Below, piece after piece: positions 1 through 8,858 of a DNA stretch of 64,000 nt (its first letter is position 1; each line of letters opens with the position of its first letter). The notes beneath the pieces were generated by a model. That model made no database searches and was not told the origin of the DNA. It worked only from the letters and a program-made list of their open reading frames with translations. Source of the DNA: Diaphorobacter caeni (GTDB taxonomy: Bacteria; Pseudomonadota; Gammaproteobacteria; Burkholderiales; Burkholderiaceae_C). A program made the position numbers and the translations under genes. The stretch spans positions 1 to 64,000 of the forward strand of contig NZ_JADKYZ010000007.1 in assembly GCF_015354245.1 (NCBI RefSeq), read 5' to 3'.

Positions 1-336
1 AGATAGAGCCACCGTAGAACTCCGAACCTCGAATGATTTGGACCATGCCTATCGTTTTTCTGCGGGGCCAGCGGAAGCATTCAGCCAATTATTAGCCACA
101 GTTGACTCAAGTCTTGATCAAAGCCTCGTGGCTGTTCGGTGCGGTTGGCACGAAGAACCCGGTTGGCCCTGTTGCCACCGTCTTTCCTGAGTTCATCGCC
201 CGCGACGGTCAGGAGCACGCGGACGGGGGCCGTCAAGGAGGCAAGCGCAGGGTTGGTGCGGCCCGCAGCGCAGCGAGGACACGGCCCTGCGCGCCTTGAT
301 GGCACACGGGAGCGGGCTACAGTCGCGGACAAGGTG

Positions 337-636
337 ATGAAGTCAGGGAAGACGGCTGCCCAACGTGGATACGGCTACAGGTGGCAGAAAGCACGGGCCG
401 CATTTCTCGATGCTCCAGATAACACGCTCTGCGTGATGTGCAGCGCCGACAACCGGGTAACGATTGCCACAGTGGTTGACCACCGCATTCCACACAAGGG
501 CGACATGACCCTGTTCTGGGATCGGTCGAACTGGCAGCCGCTCTGCAAGTTCCATCACGACTCACACAAGCAAGCCGAGGAGAAGGGCTCCAAGCGTCGA
601 GGCGTGCAGGATGATGGTTGGCCTGTCGAGGATTGA
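337..636 (+). CDS. HNH endonuclease, phage packaging-associated
   Basis: This small HNH nuclease belongs to the family with the motif AQRGYGYRWQKAR followed by LCVMC, VVDHRIPHKGD, WQPLC and a final H-x3-H. The DH pair and paired cysteines give the beta-beta-alpha metal site. In HK97-like phages such an enzyme is encoded next to the terminase and assists cos cleavage with TerL, and it lies just before terS here. The start is uncertain. ATG 337 gives 99 residues and fits the conserved core. A strong Shine-Dalgarno AAGGAGG at 235-241 precedes in-frame TTG 253 and GTG 256, which would add 28 residues that do not look family-like. Confidence 0.85.
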   Translation: MKSGKTAAQRGYGYRWQKARAAFLDAPDNTLCVMCSADNRVTIATVVDHRIPHKGDMTLFWDRSNWQPLCKFHHDSHKQAEEKGSKRRGVQDDGWPVED

Positions 637-787
637 TTGAACGATCCTGACGCGATCTGATGCGGCTGGCGAGGGCGGCATGGCAGGGGGGGATTGGTCC
701 AGGTTGAAGGGGTCTTCCCTCCAGACCGACTTGTTCTCGTCTTTCGCACACCCGCGAAATGGAAGACTTTTTTAGGAGGATGGTTCG

Positions 788-1279
788 ATGGCCGGAAGAC
801 GCCCAAAACCAACGGCTCTCAAGCTGGTTCAGGGCAACCCCGGCAAGCGAGCCATCAACAAGAAAGAGCCCAAGCCCAACAAAGAGATTCCAAGCTGCCC
901 CGCGCATCTGACTGATGCCGGAAAGGTGGCTTGGGGTCGTCTTTGCACGATGCTGGATCGGATGGGCGTGCTGACAGAGGCCGACGCCTTTGCGCTGGAG
1001 CGCTTGTGCGATTGCTACACGGAAATTCTGGAGTGCCGAGAACTGATCGAGACGCAGGGCCGCACGTACACGAGCATTCGTGGCATCGGGGATGAAGACT
1101 CGCCGATTGAGCAAGTCCTGATGAAGGCTAACCCTGCTGTTGCCATGCTGGCCGACGCGGATCGACGTTTCAAGAGCTATTTGGTTGAGTTCGGCCTGAC
1201 GCCCGCAGCCCGCTCGAAAGTGCAGGTGAAGACTGATGACGACAACAAGGAAGACCCGTTGCAAGAGTTCTTCGGATGA
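788..1279 (+). CDS. terS: Terminase small subunit, P27 family
   Basis: The 163-residue protein begins MAGRRPKPTALKLVQGNPGK, the signature N-terminus of P27-type small terminases. It recognises the packaging site and delivers phage DNA to TerL. An excellent Shine-Dalgarno AGGAGG lies at 775-780. A central helical oligomerisation region is followed by an acidic, asparagine-containing tail. The terL start lies inside its last 44 bases, so the two are translationally linked. Confidence 0.92.
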   Translation: MAGRRPKPTALKLVQGNPGKRAINKKEPKPNKEIPSCPAHLTDAGKVAWGRLCTMLDRMGVLTEADAFALERLCDCYTEILECRELIETQGRTYTSIRGIGDEDSPIEQVLMKANPAVAMLADADRRFKSYLVEFGLTPAARSKVQVKTDDDNKEDPLQEFFG

Positions 1280-2954
1280 CCCGGTAACGCAGTACGCCCG
1301 AGAGGTTGTAGCAGGCGATCGAGTCGCAGGCCCACATGTCAGGGCTCAGTGCAAACGCCACCTGGACGACCTTGAACATGGTCACAAACGTGGCCTGAAG
1401 TGGGACTTGGACGAGGCGAACAAGGCAATCAGGTTCTTTGAACTGGTTCTGAAACTCAATGGTGGCGACTTTGAAGGCAAACCCTTCCTGTTGCTGCCGT
1501 GGCAGAAATTTGTAGTCGGCTCCCTGTTTGGTTGGAAGGGCGCTGACGGATACCGGCGGTTTCGCGTCGCATACGTGGAGACAGCCAAGGGATCGGGCAA
1601 GTCTCCGCTTGCTGCTGGCATCGGCCTGAAGGGGTTGGTAGCCGACAACGAAGCCCGAGCGGAAATCTACAGCGCGGCCACGAAGAAGGATCAGGCAATG
1701 ATTCTTTTCCGTGACGCTGTGGCTATGGTGAATCAGTCGTCAGAGTTGACGAAGCGTATTCATCCATCGGGTACGGGTGAGAAGGTTTGGAACCTTGCGT
1801 ATTTGCAGGCTGGGGCGTTCTTTCGCCCGATCAGCTCGGACGATGGGCAATCAGGCCCGCGTCCGCACATCAGTCTGGTGGATGAATACCACGAGCACAA
1901 GACGAACCTTGTGACTGAAATGCTCCGTGCAGGCACGAAAAGCCGTCGCCAGGCACTGTTGTTCATCATCACGAATAGCGGTTCTGACAAGCGGGTGCCG
2001 TGCTGGGGATATCACGAGTATGGGGCAAAGGTTGCAGCACAAGAGGTGATTGATGACGCGATGTTTCCGTACATCTGCGCACTCGATGACGGGGATGATC
2101 CATTCGAGAGCGAGGATTGTTGGCCGAAGGCGAATCCAAGCCTTCAGGATGCGAACCTGCCGGGATACAAGTACATCCGCGAGCAGGTCACAGAGGCGAA
2201 GGGCATGCCGAGCAAGGAATCACTTGTTCGCCGCCTGAACTTCTGCGTGTGGACGGATGCGGAGTCGCCTTGGATCAGCCGAGAGGTTTGGAAGACTGCT
2301 GAGCGCGAATATGACATCGAGAGCTTGCGCGGTCGCCGTGCTGTCGCGGGGCTGGACTTGTCGAGCACCACCGACCTGACGGCACTCATGTTCATGGTTG
2401 AGCCAGTCGAACCCGGTGAGCCGTGGAAGCTGGTGCCGTTCGCTTGGCTGCCAGACGTTGACCTACAGCGCAAGGCCGACAAAGACCGTGTGCCGTGGGT
2501 GCAGTGGAAGGCTGAAGGATGGCTCAACACCACGCCCGGGGCTGCTATCAGCAAGCGGGTGATTCTGCAGCGCCTATCTGGACTGTGTGACTTCTTTGAG
2601 GTCATGGAAGTGGCCTACGACCGATGGCGAATGAAGGATCTGCTGTCACTGGCGAACGATGACGGAATCACGCTACCGCCAATGCGCGAGTTCGGGCAGG
2701 GTTTTAAGGATATGTCGCCTGCGGTCGAGCAGTTTGAGCGCATGTTGCTCAACGGCGAGTTGGTTCATCCGGGGCACAAGGTGCTGAACTACTGCGTAGG
2801 TAATGCTGTCGTAGAGCAGGATGCAGCCGAGAACCGCAAGCTATCAAAAGAGAAAGCAACGGGCCGGATTGACTTGGCCGTTGCTGCCGTGATGGCTGCT
2901 GGGATTGTCACCACTGTGGAGCGGCCATCCGATCCACAAGTGCTCTTTTTCTGA
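1236..2954 (+). CDS. terL: Terminase large subunit
   Basis: This is the ATPase and nuclease motor that translocates and cuts phage DNA. Residues 115-123 hold the Walker A motif ETAKGSGKS, residues 212-218 the Walker B motif ISLVDEY, and residues 243-250 a coupling motif FIITNSGS. The RNase H-like nuclease follows, with GLDLSSTTDLTAL at 372-384, YDRWR at 461-465 and GRIDLAVA at 543-550, giving metal-binding aspartates D374 and D546. Length (572 residues) and layout fit HK97-type large terminases. The start overlaps terS by 44 bases; no better start is visible. A UUCG hairpin follows the stop. Confidence 0.95.
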   Translation: MTTTRKTRCKSSSDDPVTQYAREVVAGDRVAGPHVRAQCKRHLDDLEHGHKRGLKWDLDEANKAIRFFELVLKLNGGDFEGKPFLLLPWQKFVVGSLFGWKGADGYRRFRVAYVETAKGSGKSPLAAGIGLKGLVADNEARAEIYSAATKKDQAMILFRDAVAMVNQSSELTKRIHPSGTGEKVWNLAYLQAGAFFRPISSDDGQSGPRPHISLVDEYHEHKTNLVTEMLRAGTKSRRQALLFIITNSGSDKRVPCWGYHEYGAKVAAQEVIDDAMFPYICALDDGDDPFESEDCWPKANPSLQDANLPGYKYIREQVTEAKGMPSKESLVRRLNFCVWTDAESPWISREVWKTAEREYDIESLRGRRAVAGLDLSSTTDLTALMFMVEPVEPGEPWKLVPFAWLPDVDLQRKADKDRVPWVQWKAEGWLNTTPGAAISKRVILQRLSGLCDFFEVMEVAYDRWRMKDLLSLANDDGITLPPMREFGQGFKDMSPAVEQFERMLLNGELVHPGHKVLNYCVGNAVVEQDAAENRKLSKEKATGRIDLAVAAVMAAGIVTTVERPSDPQVLFF

Positions 2955-2965
2955 ACTAATTACAG

Positions 2966-2986
2966 ACCCGCTTCGGCGGGTTTTTC
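2966..2986 (+). terminator. UUCG hairpin with T-tract after terL
   Basis: ACCCGC at 2966-2971 pairs with GCGGGT at 2976-2981 around a TTCG loop, followed by a run of T and then C. It has intrinsic-terminator form but lies inside the late operon, so it is probably leaky or read through by an antitermination mechanism. The same stem recurs at 20037-20052. Confidence 0.7.
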
Positions 2987-3001
2987 AATGGGTAAACCAC
3001 T

Positions 3002-3589
3002 ATGAATCGAGCGTATTCAGTCCTCAACGTTAAGGCGCTGAACGAAGAAGCGCGGGTGATCGAGGGTATGGCGACTACTCCGGAGCCTGACCGAGTTGGG
3101 GACATCGTTGTGTCCGAGGGGGTGCAGTTCAAAAACCCTTCGCCACTGCTTTGGCAGCACCAACATGACAAGCCTGTCGGAATGGTTGAGTTTGGGCAGC
3201 CGACGTCAAAAGGCGTCCCGTTCAAGGCCAGATTGCCAAAGATTGACGAGCCTGGGCCGCTGAAAGACCGCGTAGATGAGGCGTGGCAGTCGGTGAAGGC
3301 TGGCCTTGTTACGGCGGTGTCTATCGGCTTCCGACCACTTGACGACGCCATCGAGCTACTCAAGACGGGCGGTGTCAAGTTTCTCAAAACAGAGGTTTTC
3401 GAGCTATCGCTTGTGACCATTCCGGCCAATGCGTCGGCGGTGATCACTGCAATCAAATCTGCCGACCGACAGCATTTGCCCGCGTCAGGGCAAGCCAAGG
3501 ACGGCTCACCTCCCGGCGTCTCGGGAAACAAGAAAGCCGCATATCGCGGCGCAGTTTTACTAATCCCGAGAAAGGGTTCTACCAAATGA
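3002..3589 (+). CDS. HK97 family prohead protease
   Basis: This 195-residue serine protease (family U35/S78) cleaves scaffold and capsid N-termini during head maturation. The histidine motif WQHQHD is at 51-56, the nucleophile region GLVTAVSIGF at 101-110 with S107, and the conserved ELSLVTIPAN block begins near 134. The C-terminal 40 residues are a basic, glycine/proline-rich tail likely removed in maturation. The stop overlaps the capsid start by ATGA, the usual coupling of protease and capsid genes. Confidence 0.93.
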   Translation: MNRAYSVLNVKALNEEARVIEGMATTPEPDRVGDIVVSEGVQFKNPSPLLWQHQHDKPVGMVEFGQPTSKGVPFKARLPKIDEPGPLKDRVDEAWQSVKAGLVTAVSIGFRPLDDAIELLKTGGVKFLKTEVFELSLVTIPANASAVITAIKSADRQHLPASGQAKDGSPPGVSGNKKAAYRGAVLLIPRKGSTK

Positions 3590-4974
3590 AAACCATCATT
3601 GAACAAATCTCCGACCTGGAGAATACCCGTGCAGCCAAGGCGGCACGCATGAACGACGTGATGCAAAAGGCGCTTGAAGAAGGCCGAACTACCGATGCGT
3701 CGGAAGGCGAGGAATTCGATACGCTTCAGGTCGAAATCAAGACCATCGATGCCGATCTGGTTCGCCTGAAGGCGCTGGAGCAGGTGCAGATCGCCCAAGC
3801 CAAGGCTGTGCCGCAGACACCTTCTGCGCCCAATGAAAGCAAAGTCATCCCGACTGTGAAGGCTACGCCTCGCGCAGCAGAGAAGGGCATCGACTTCGCA
3901 CGCTACGCCATGTGTGTGGCAAAAGCCAAGGGCAACCCCATGCTGGCCTTGGAAGTGGCAAAGGCCAATTACCCTGAGCGCGGCGACCTGCAGACAGTGT
4001 TCAAAGCTGCAGTGTCGGCAGGCACAACGACTGCCGCTACTTGGGCTAAGCCACTGGTGGAGTATGAAAACTACACGGGTGACTTCATCGAGTACCTGCG
4101 CCCTGCCACGATCTTGGGCAAGTTCGGCCAATCCGGAATCCCAGGTCTGCGCCGCGTGCCGTTCAACGTCAAGATCGCAGGACAAACTTCTGGCGGTACT
4201 GCGAGTTGGGTCGGTGAAGGCAAGGCCAAGCCGCTGACGAAGTTCGATTTCAGCACGGTTCAACTGGGTTTTGCGAAGGTGGCTGGCATCTCCGTCCTCA
4301 CCGACGAGTTGCTGCGATTCAGCAATCCAGCCGCTGAGGGATTGGTGCGCGACTCGCTGCGTGATTGCATCGTTGAGCGCTTGGATAAGGATTTCATCGA
4401 CCCCGCAAAGGCGGCTGTCGCTGGCGTCTCTCCCGCATCGATCACGAACGGCGTAGTCGCCGTGGTGACTTCTGGCAACACTGGCTCGGCTGATGAGTTG
4501 CGCGCTGACCTGAAGAAGATGTTCCAGAACTACATCGCTGCGGGCATGGCCCCGACGACCGGCGTTCTGATCATGTCCAGCACTGCCGCGCTGAACATCT
4601 CGTTGATGCAAAACCCGCTCGGCCAGCAGGAGTTCCCGGGTCTGACCATGAACGGCGGCGTTCTGGCTGGCCTGCCTGTGATCGTGTCTGACTACGTTCC
4701 CGCAGGGACGGTGATCATGCTGAACGCGTCGGACGTGTATCTGGCTGATGATGGCGTGGTGGACATCGCCGTTTCCAGCGAAGCATCGCTCGAAATGTCT
4801 GATGCTCCAGCTCAGGATGCAGGTGCTGGCACTGGAGCATCACTGGTCTCGATGTTCCAGACCAATAGCGTTGCCATCCGCGCAGAGCGCTACATCAACT
4901 GGGCGAAGCGCCGCGCCGCAGCTGTGATCTATGTCACTGGTGCAGTGTGGGCTGGCGCGACTCCTACACCCTAA
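3586..4974 (+). CDS. HK97-fold major capsid protein
   Basis: The 462-residue protein has an N-terminal coiled-coil region (about 1-90, charged, rich in K/E/D) that acts as an internal scaffold (delta domain) in HK97-type capsids. An HK97-fold body follows with typical blocks such as GIPGLRRVPFN and a P-domain/E-loop organisation. The start ATG 3586 has a GAGAAAGGG ribosome site and overlaps the protease stop. The upstream protease should remove the scaffold segment. A terminator-like hairpin lies right after the stop. Confidence 0.93.
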   Translation: MKTIIEQISDLENTRAAKAARMNDVMQKALEEGRTTDASEGEEFDTLQVEIKTIDADLVRLKALEQVQIAQAKAVPQTPSAPNESKVIPTVKATPRAAEKGIDFARYAMCVAKAKGNPMLALEVAKANYPERGDLQTVFKAAVSAGTTTAATWAKPLVEYENYTGDFIEYLRPATILGKFGQSGIPGLRRVPFNVKIAGQTSGGTASWVGEGKAKPLTKFDFSTVQLGFAKVAGISVLTDELLRFSNPAAEGLVRDSLRDCIVERLDKDFIDPAKAAVAGVSPASITNGVVAVVTSGNTGSADELRADLKKMFQNYIAAGMAPTTGVLIMSSTAALNISLMQNPLGQQEFPGLTMNGGVLAGLPVIVSDYVPAGTVIMLNASDVYLADDGVVDIAVSSEASLEMSDAPAQDAGAGTGASLVSMFQTNSVAIRAERYINWAKRRAAAVIYVTGAVWAGATPTP

Positions 4975-4980
4975 CGACTT

Positions 4981-5005
4981 AGAGGGGCTTCGGCCCCTCT
5001 TTTCA
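4981..5005 (+). terminator. UUCG hairpin after capsid gene
   Basis: AGAGGGGC at 4981-4988 pairs with GCCCCTCT at 4993-5000 around TTCG, followed by TTTTC. It is of intrinsic-terminator form. Attenuation after the capsid gene, whose product is needed in the largest amount, would make sense. Confidence 0.75.
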
Positions 5006-5015
5006 TGGAGGGCTT

Positions 5016-5231
5016 ATGCCTCAAGTTGAAGTGATTGGCCCGATGAGCTACGGCAACCGGCCCCGCCAGTTAGGCGAGGTGCTGGACGTGCCCGAGCAAT
5101 GGGCGAAGATTTTTGTTGGTCTTGGCCGCGCCAAGATGTGCGAGGCCGAAAAGGCGGAGCAAAAGCAGCCTGACCAGGCGAGGCGCTCCTACAAGCGTAA
5201 AGACATGGTCGGAAAGACTGAAACGAAATGA
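5016..5231 (+). CDS. Small phage protein of unknown function
   Basis: This 71-residue basic protein lies between capsid and portal genes. A GGAGGG ribosome site is at 5005-5010 and the stop overlaps the portal start by ATGA, which supports translation. The N-terminal half (PQVEVIGPMSYGNRPRQLGE) looks beta-rich, and the C-terminal half is lysine- and glutamine-rich. The position suggests a head accessory role, but no family is recognised. Confidence 0.7.
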   Translation: MPQVEVIGPMSYGNRPRQLGEVLDVPEQWAKIFVGLGRAKMCEAEKAEQKQPDQARRSYKRKDMVGKTETK

Positions 5232-6559
5232 GTAAATCAGCCCGTCGAATCAAGAAGGAGCAGGCCAAAGGGTACGTCAGCAATGCTCGCGGCGGGTGGA
5301 TTCCCTCGATAGCGGAGCCGTTTTCTGGCGCTTGGCAGCGAAACATTGAATGGTCGTCCGAGACTGTTCTCGCCTTCCATGCTGTATATGCATGCGTGAC
5401 TCGCATCGCGCAAGACATTGGGAAGCTGCGTATCAAACTCGTTCGCCAAGATGTGCATGGCATTTGGAACGAGGTGGAGGCATCGGCTTACAACGTATTG
5501 AAGAAGCCAAACCACTACCAAAACCGCATCCAATTTCTGGAGCAATGGCAGCTTAGTAAGCTCATCAAGGGGAATGCCTACATCCTCAAGGAATATGACG
5601 ACCGCAGTGTTGTCCGGAAGATGTATGTCCTGAATCCTGCGACAGTGAAGCCATTGGTTACGCATGGCGGAGATGTGTACTACGAGCTGGGTTCTGACGA
5701 TCTGAACCGCATTAACGAAACGAAGACAGTACCGGCGAGCATGGTCATTCATGACCGCATGAACTGCTTGTTCCATCCGCTTGTCGGTGTTAGCCCGATC
5801 TACGCTGCCGGGATGTCGGCGGCACATGGTCAAGCACTCATTGAGGATGCCTCTCGATTTGCGAAGAACGGCAGCACGCCGGGTGGATTCCTGACGGCTC
5901 CTACGCGCATCAGCGATGAGACGGCAACTCGCCTCAAGAAGCACTTTGACGAGAACTATGCTGGCGAGAACCGCAACAAGATTGCTGTGCTCGGTGACGG
6001 GCTGAAATACGAGCCTGTTCGCATGAGTGCTGCTGATGCCAAGGTTATTGAGCAGCTTGGCATGACCGCCAAGACAGTGTGCAGCGTCTTTCATGTTCCT
6101 GCATACATGGTCGGCATCGGTGATGAGCCGAAATACGGGAAGACTGCGGACATTTTCCGAACCTACTACTCGCAATGTCTGCAGTCTCCAATTGAGGCGC
6201 TTGAACTGTGCCTTGATGAAGGCCTTGGGTTGAATATGGCGGGAAACCCGTATGGAACCGAGCTTGATCTGGATGGCCTCATCCGGCTTGACGAGGAAAC
6301 CAAGGTGCAGATTGCCAAGGATGGCGTTGGGGCGGGTGTTGTTGCCCCTGATGAGGCTCGAAAGAAGCTGAATCTCGGGCCTGTGGCTGGCGGCGCTACG
6401 CCGTACATGCAGCAGCAGAACTTCTCACTCGCAGCGCTGGACAAGAGGGACACCGCAGAGCAAACGCCGCAGCCATCACCATCGGCATCGGCTGAAGATA
6501 TGGCAAAGGCCTTCGCTTCGGCATTGGATCGCAAATTCACGGAGGGCATGCATGCTTGA
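5228..6559 (+). CDS. Phage portal protein
   Basis: The 443-residue protein matches HK97/HBG1-type portal proteins: an early YNVLKKPNHYQN segment, the conserved GVSPIYAAG region, a central ENRNKIAVLGDGLKYEPV stretch, and VFHVPAYMVGIG before the helical crown region. It forms the dodecameric portal at the head vertex through which DNA passes. The C-terminus is disordered and rich in S/P/A. Translation is coupled at both ends (ATGA with the small gene before it, 8-base overlap with the next gene). Confidence 0.93.
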   Translation: MSKSARRIKKEQAKGYVSNARGGWIPSIAEPFSGAWQRNIEWSSETVLAFHAVYACVTRIAQDIGKLRIKLVRQDVHGIWNEVEASAYNVLKKPNHYQNRIQFLEQWQLSKLIKGNAYILKEYDDRSVVRKMYVLNPATVKPLVTHGGDVYYELGSDDLNRINETKTVPASMVIHDRMNCLFHPLVGVSPIYAAGMSAAHGQALIEDASRFAKNGSTPGGFLTAPTRISDETATRLKKHFDENYAGENRNKIAVLGDGLKYEPVRMSAADAKVIEQLGMTAKTVCSVFHVPAYMVGIGDEPKYGKTADIFRTYYSQCLQSPIEALELCLDEGLGLNMAGNPYGTELDLDGLIRLDEETKVQIAKDGVGAGVVAPDEARKKLNLGPVAGGATPYMQQQNFSLAALDKRDTAEQTPQPSPSASAEDMAKAFASALDRKFTEGMHA

Positions 6560-7421
6560 AGCAATCGAAAAAATGGCTGATAGCGTTGTTGGCCGCGTGA
6601 AATCCTTGCTTGGCCCTATCGAGCAACGGATCAAGTCGCTTGAAGATCGCCAACCAGTCAATGGCGAAAAAGGTGACCCTGGCGCTGCTGGTGCTGACGG
6701 CAAGGACGGGCAGGACGGGGTAAGCGTTGTCATTGATGACGTGTTGCCAGCACTGCAAAAGCAAGTCGCGGACTACCTTGAAAAGGTTCCGGCGCCAGTA
6801 GATGGCGCTGCTGGTGCTGACGGCAAGGACGGGCAGGACGGCAAGTCTTATACCGCCGATGACTTCCAGAAAGCGTTTGATGCGCGAATGGCTGTGTTTG
6901 AGCTGGATGTCGAGCGTCGAGCGATGGACGCAGTGCAGCGAGCTATTGACAGACTGCCAGCGCCGAAGGATGGCAGAGATGGCCGCGACGGGAAGGATGG
7001 CCGAGATGGCAAAGATGGCCTGAACGGCGCAGACGGCCTGGATGGGATGGATGCGTTCCAGCTTGAGGAAGCCGCGTTCGATTTGCTGGGGGATGGCCGA
7101 ACGCTGAAGATCATGTTCCAGCGTGATGGCAAGCTGTGGAAGTACCAGCACGCCATCAAGCTGCCGCACATGATCTATCGCGGAATCTATGACGAGCAAG
7201 TCAAGTACGAGCGCGGCGATTGCGTCACATTCGGTGGAAGCCTCTGGCACGCAAAAGGCGATACAGAGGCGAAGCCGGGAACTGACGACACTTGGACGCT
7301 TGCTGTAAAGCGAGGTCGAGACGGCAAGGACGGCGATAAAGGGATGAAGGGCGACCAGGGGGAAAAGGGCCAAGATGGCCGTGACCTGACGCGCATTCTC
7401 CCGGATGGGACAAGGTACTGA
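6552..7421 (+). CDS. Collagen-like phage structural protein with carbohydrate-binding-like domain
   Basis: The 289-residue protein has three Gly-X-Y blocks (near residues 38-57, 81-98 and 137-166) and a fourth near the C-terminus (about 254-276), with many GKDGQDG and GRDGKDG units that form collagen-type trimers. Helical segments lie between them. Residues about 208-250 (YRGIYDEQVKYERGDCV then SLWHAK and TWTL) resemble a CBM5/12-like carbohydrate-binding module. A GGAGGG ribosome site precedes ATG 6552. Placement between portal and connector suggests a head or neck decoration or fibre, but function is inferred. Confidence 0.8.
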   Translation: MLEAIEKMADSVVGRVKSLLGPIEQRIKSLEDRQPVNGEKGDPGAAGADGKDGQDGVSVVIDDVLPALQKQVADYLEKVPAPVDGAAGADGKDGQDGKSYTADDFQKAFDARMAVFELDVERRAMDAVQRAIDRLPAPKDGRDGRDGKDGRDGKDGLNGADGLDGMDAFQLEEAAFDLLGDGRTLKIMFQRDGKLWKYQHAIKLPHMIYRGIYDEQVKYERGDCVTFGGSLWHAKGDTEAKPGTDDTWTLAVKRGRDGKDGDKGMKGDQGEKGQDGRDLTRILPDGTRY

Positions 7422-7422
7422 G

Positions 7423-7761
7423 ATGTTCAGAACATCACCACCATCTGCTGAGCCAATCACGCTAGCCGAGGCCAAGACTCAGATCAGGGTGGATGCGGAG
7501 CAGATTGATGAGGATGGGCTGATCCAGGCGTTCATTTCTGCGGCGCGAGAGTTTGCGGAAACTTTCACGGGGCTGGAAATTGACGGCCAGACGATCAAGG
7601 ATGATCTAGGCCAGACATACCCCCTGCCGCACTCCATCCGTGCTGCGATGCTGCTCATGATCGAGTTCTTGTATGAGAACCGAGGCGACGAGTCAAAGGC
7701 TGTTCCGTCTGGCATAGAGGCGTTGCTGAGGTTCTATCGCATCCGAAAGGGTTGCGCATGA
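7423..7761 (+). CDS. gp6-like head-tail connector
   Basis: This 112-residue helical protein opens FRTSPPSAEPITLAEAKTQIRVD and contains ISAAREFAETFTG and PLPHSIRAAMLLMIEFLYENRG, the pattern of the gp6/gp15-like adaptor family that docks under the portal. ATG 7423 has AAGG seven bases upstream and follows the preceding stop directly, so I prefer it to an in-frame ATG 18 bases earlier. The stop overlaps the next gene by ATGA. Confidence 0.88.
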   Translation: MFRTSPPSAEPITLAEAKTQIRVDAEQIDEDGLIQAFISAAREFAETFTGLEIDGQTIKDDLGQTYPLPHSIRAAMLLMIEFLYENRGDESKAVPSGIEALLRFYRIRKGCA

Positions 7762-8078
7762 CCACAGCAGGCCAACTCCGCGACCGCATCACCATCCAAA
7801 AGATGGGATCTGGCGAAGACTCATGGGGCACCCCGCTACCCACCGACTGGCAGGAGTACGCCAAAGTCTGGGCCAACTTCCGCCACCTGACCGGCACCGA
7901 GTCGATCCGCTCGGGCGCTGACACATCCATCGTGAAGGCCTCTGTTCGCGTCCGGTTCCGCAAGGACATCGACGCAAGCATGAGGGTGCAACACCTTGGA
8001 TTTACCTACGACATCGAGGCTGTATTGCCTGATGACCGGCGTGTGTTCATGGATCTGATTTGCAAGCGGGTGACGTGA
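7758..8078 (+). CDS. Phage head closure / head-tail adaptor protein
   Basis: The 106-residue protein begins MTTAGQLRDRITIQK and has ...WGTPLPTDWQEYAKVWANFRHLTG, then an IRFRKDID-like strand and a final MDLICKRVT. This is the SPP1 gp16-like head-closure family, a small beta-barrel that plugs the connector. It starts in the ATGA overlap with gp6, preceded by AAGGG, and its stop overlaps the next start by one base. Confidence 0.88.
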   Translation: MTTAGQLRDRITIQKMGSGEDSWGTPLPTDWQEYAKVWANFRHLTGTESIRSGADTSIVKASVRVRFRKDIDASMRVQHLGFTYDIEAVLPDDRRVFMDLICKRVT

Positions 8079-8512
8079 TGTTCGAGCTTGATGTCAAAGG
8101 GCTGCAAGAGCAGTTGAAAGCGAAGGCGCAGAAGGTCGAGGAATCGGCCCGCGCGATTGCTTTTGAGGGTTCTGATGTGCTCTACAAGCAGGTGCTGCAG
8201 AACGTCCCAGTGGGAACGAAGGGCCACTGGTTCCACGGCACCAGCTTCAAGAAGTCGGGCCAGAAATACTGGTTTAACGCGGGCAGTCTGCGCAAGTCCA
8301 TCTATCAGGTGTACAGCAAGACCAATTCCGCTGACGGCAAGGCCACGTATCACATCTCTTGGAACAAGACCGAGGCACCTTACGGCTTCATGGTCGAGAA
8401 CGGCACCAGCAAGTCGGCGGCGCATCCCTTCCTGCGACCGGCGCAAGGACAGGCGGGCGGCCGAGCGCTCGATGCCATGAAAAAGAAGCTCGCGGAGGTG
8501 GTAAATGCTTGA
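8078..8512 (+). CDS. HK97 gp10-like neck protein
   Basis: The 144-residue protein starts MFELDVKGLQEQLKAKAQKVE and shows the gp10 hallmarks: an N-terminal helix, VLYKQVLQNVPVGT, LRKSIYQV, and a C-terminal YGFMVENGTSKSAAHPFLRPA. This family joins head closure to the tail terminator. The start codon shares a base with the upstream stop (TGATG), and the 3' end overlaps the next gene by 8 bases. Confidence 0.9.
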   Translation: MFELDVKGLQEQLKAKAQKVEESARAIAFEGSDVLYKQVLQNVPVGTKGHWFHGTSFKKSGQKYWFNAGSLRKSIYQVYSKTNSADGKATYHISWNKTEAPYGFMVENGTSKSAAHPFLRPAQGQAGGRALDAMKKKLAEVVNA

Positions 8513-8858
8513 GCAAAAGCTAATCGACGCGCTGCATACGGTGCTGCCCAAGGGGCAAGTCTTTGCCGACGTGGCGCGCGCACAGACCATCGCGCCTTGG
8601 GCCGTCTATCAGCAGATCGGCGGCAAGTCTCCGACGAGCCTGGATCAGAAGCTGATCAACAAGCGCAACGGCGTGTTCCAGGTGACCGTTTGGGCCGCGA
8701 CTCGGCCTGATGCTGTGGCGAAGGCTTTGCTGATCGAGCAGGCCATCATGAACTCCACTCTGCAAGTCGTCCCTCAAGGCTCCATGCGAGCCATCTACGA
8801 GGACGACACAAAGCTCTACGGAGCCATGCAGGACTTTGACATTTGGGATGACCGCTGA
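8505..8858 (+). CDS. Tail terminator, DUF3168 family
   Basis: The 117-residue protein fits DUF3168: LIDALHTVLPKGQVFADVARAQTIAPWAVYQQI, then FQVTVWA and a C-terminal MQDFDIWDD. These proteins cap the tail tube at the neck end, like lambda gpU. It lies in the expected slot between gp10 and the tail tube gene. The start overlaps gp10 and the stop forms TGATG with the following micro-gene. Confidence 0.88.
   Translation: MLEQKLIDALHTVLPKGQVFADVARAQTIAPWAVYQQIGGKSPTSLDQKLINKRNGVFQVTVWAATRPDAVAKALLIEQAIMNSTLQVVPQGSMRAIYEDDTKLYGAMQDFDIWDDR

Noticed and set aside
1-120. Left prophage attachment site
   Set aside because: No copy of the tRNA-Leu 3' end is present near base 1, so the left att site is outside the window.
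102-299. Forward gene of 65 codons at the left edge
   Set aside because: It has no ribosome site or recognisable family and its end becomes R/A-rich; I leave 1-336 without a gene.
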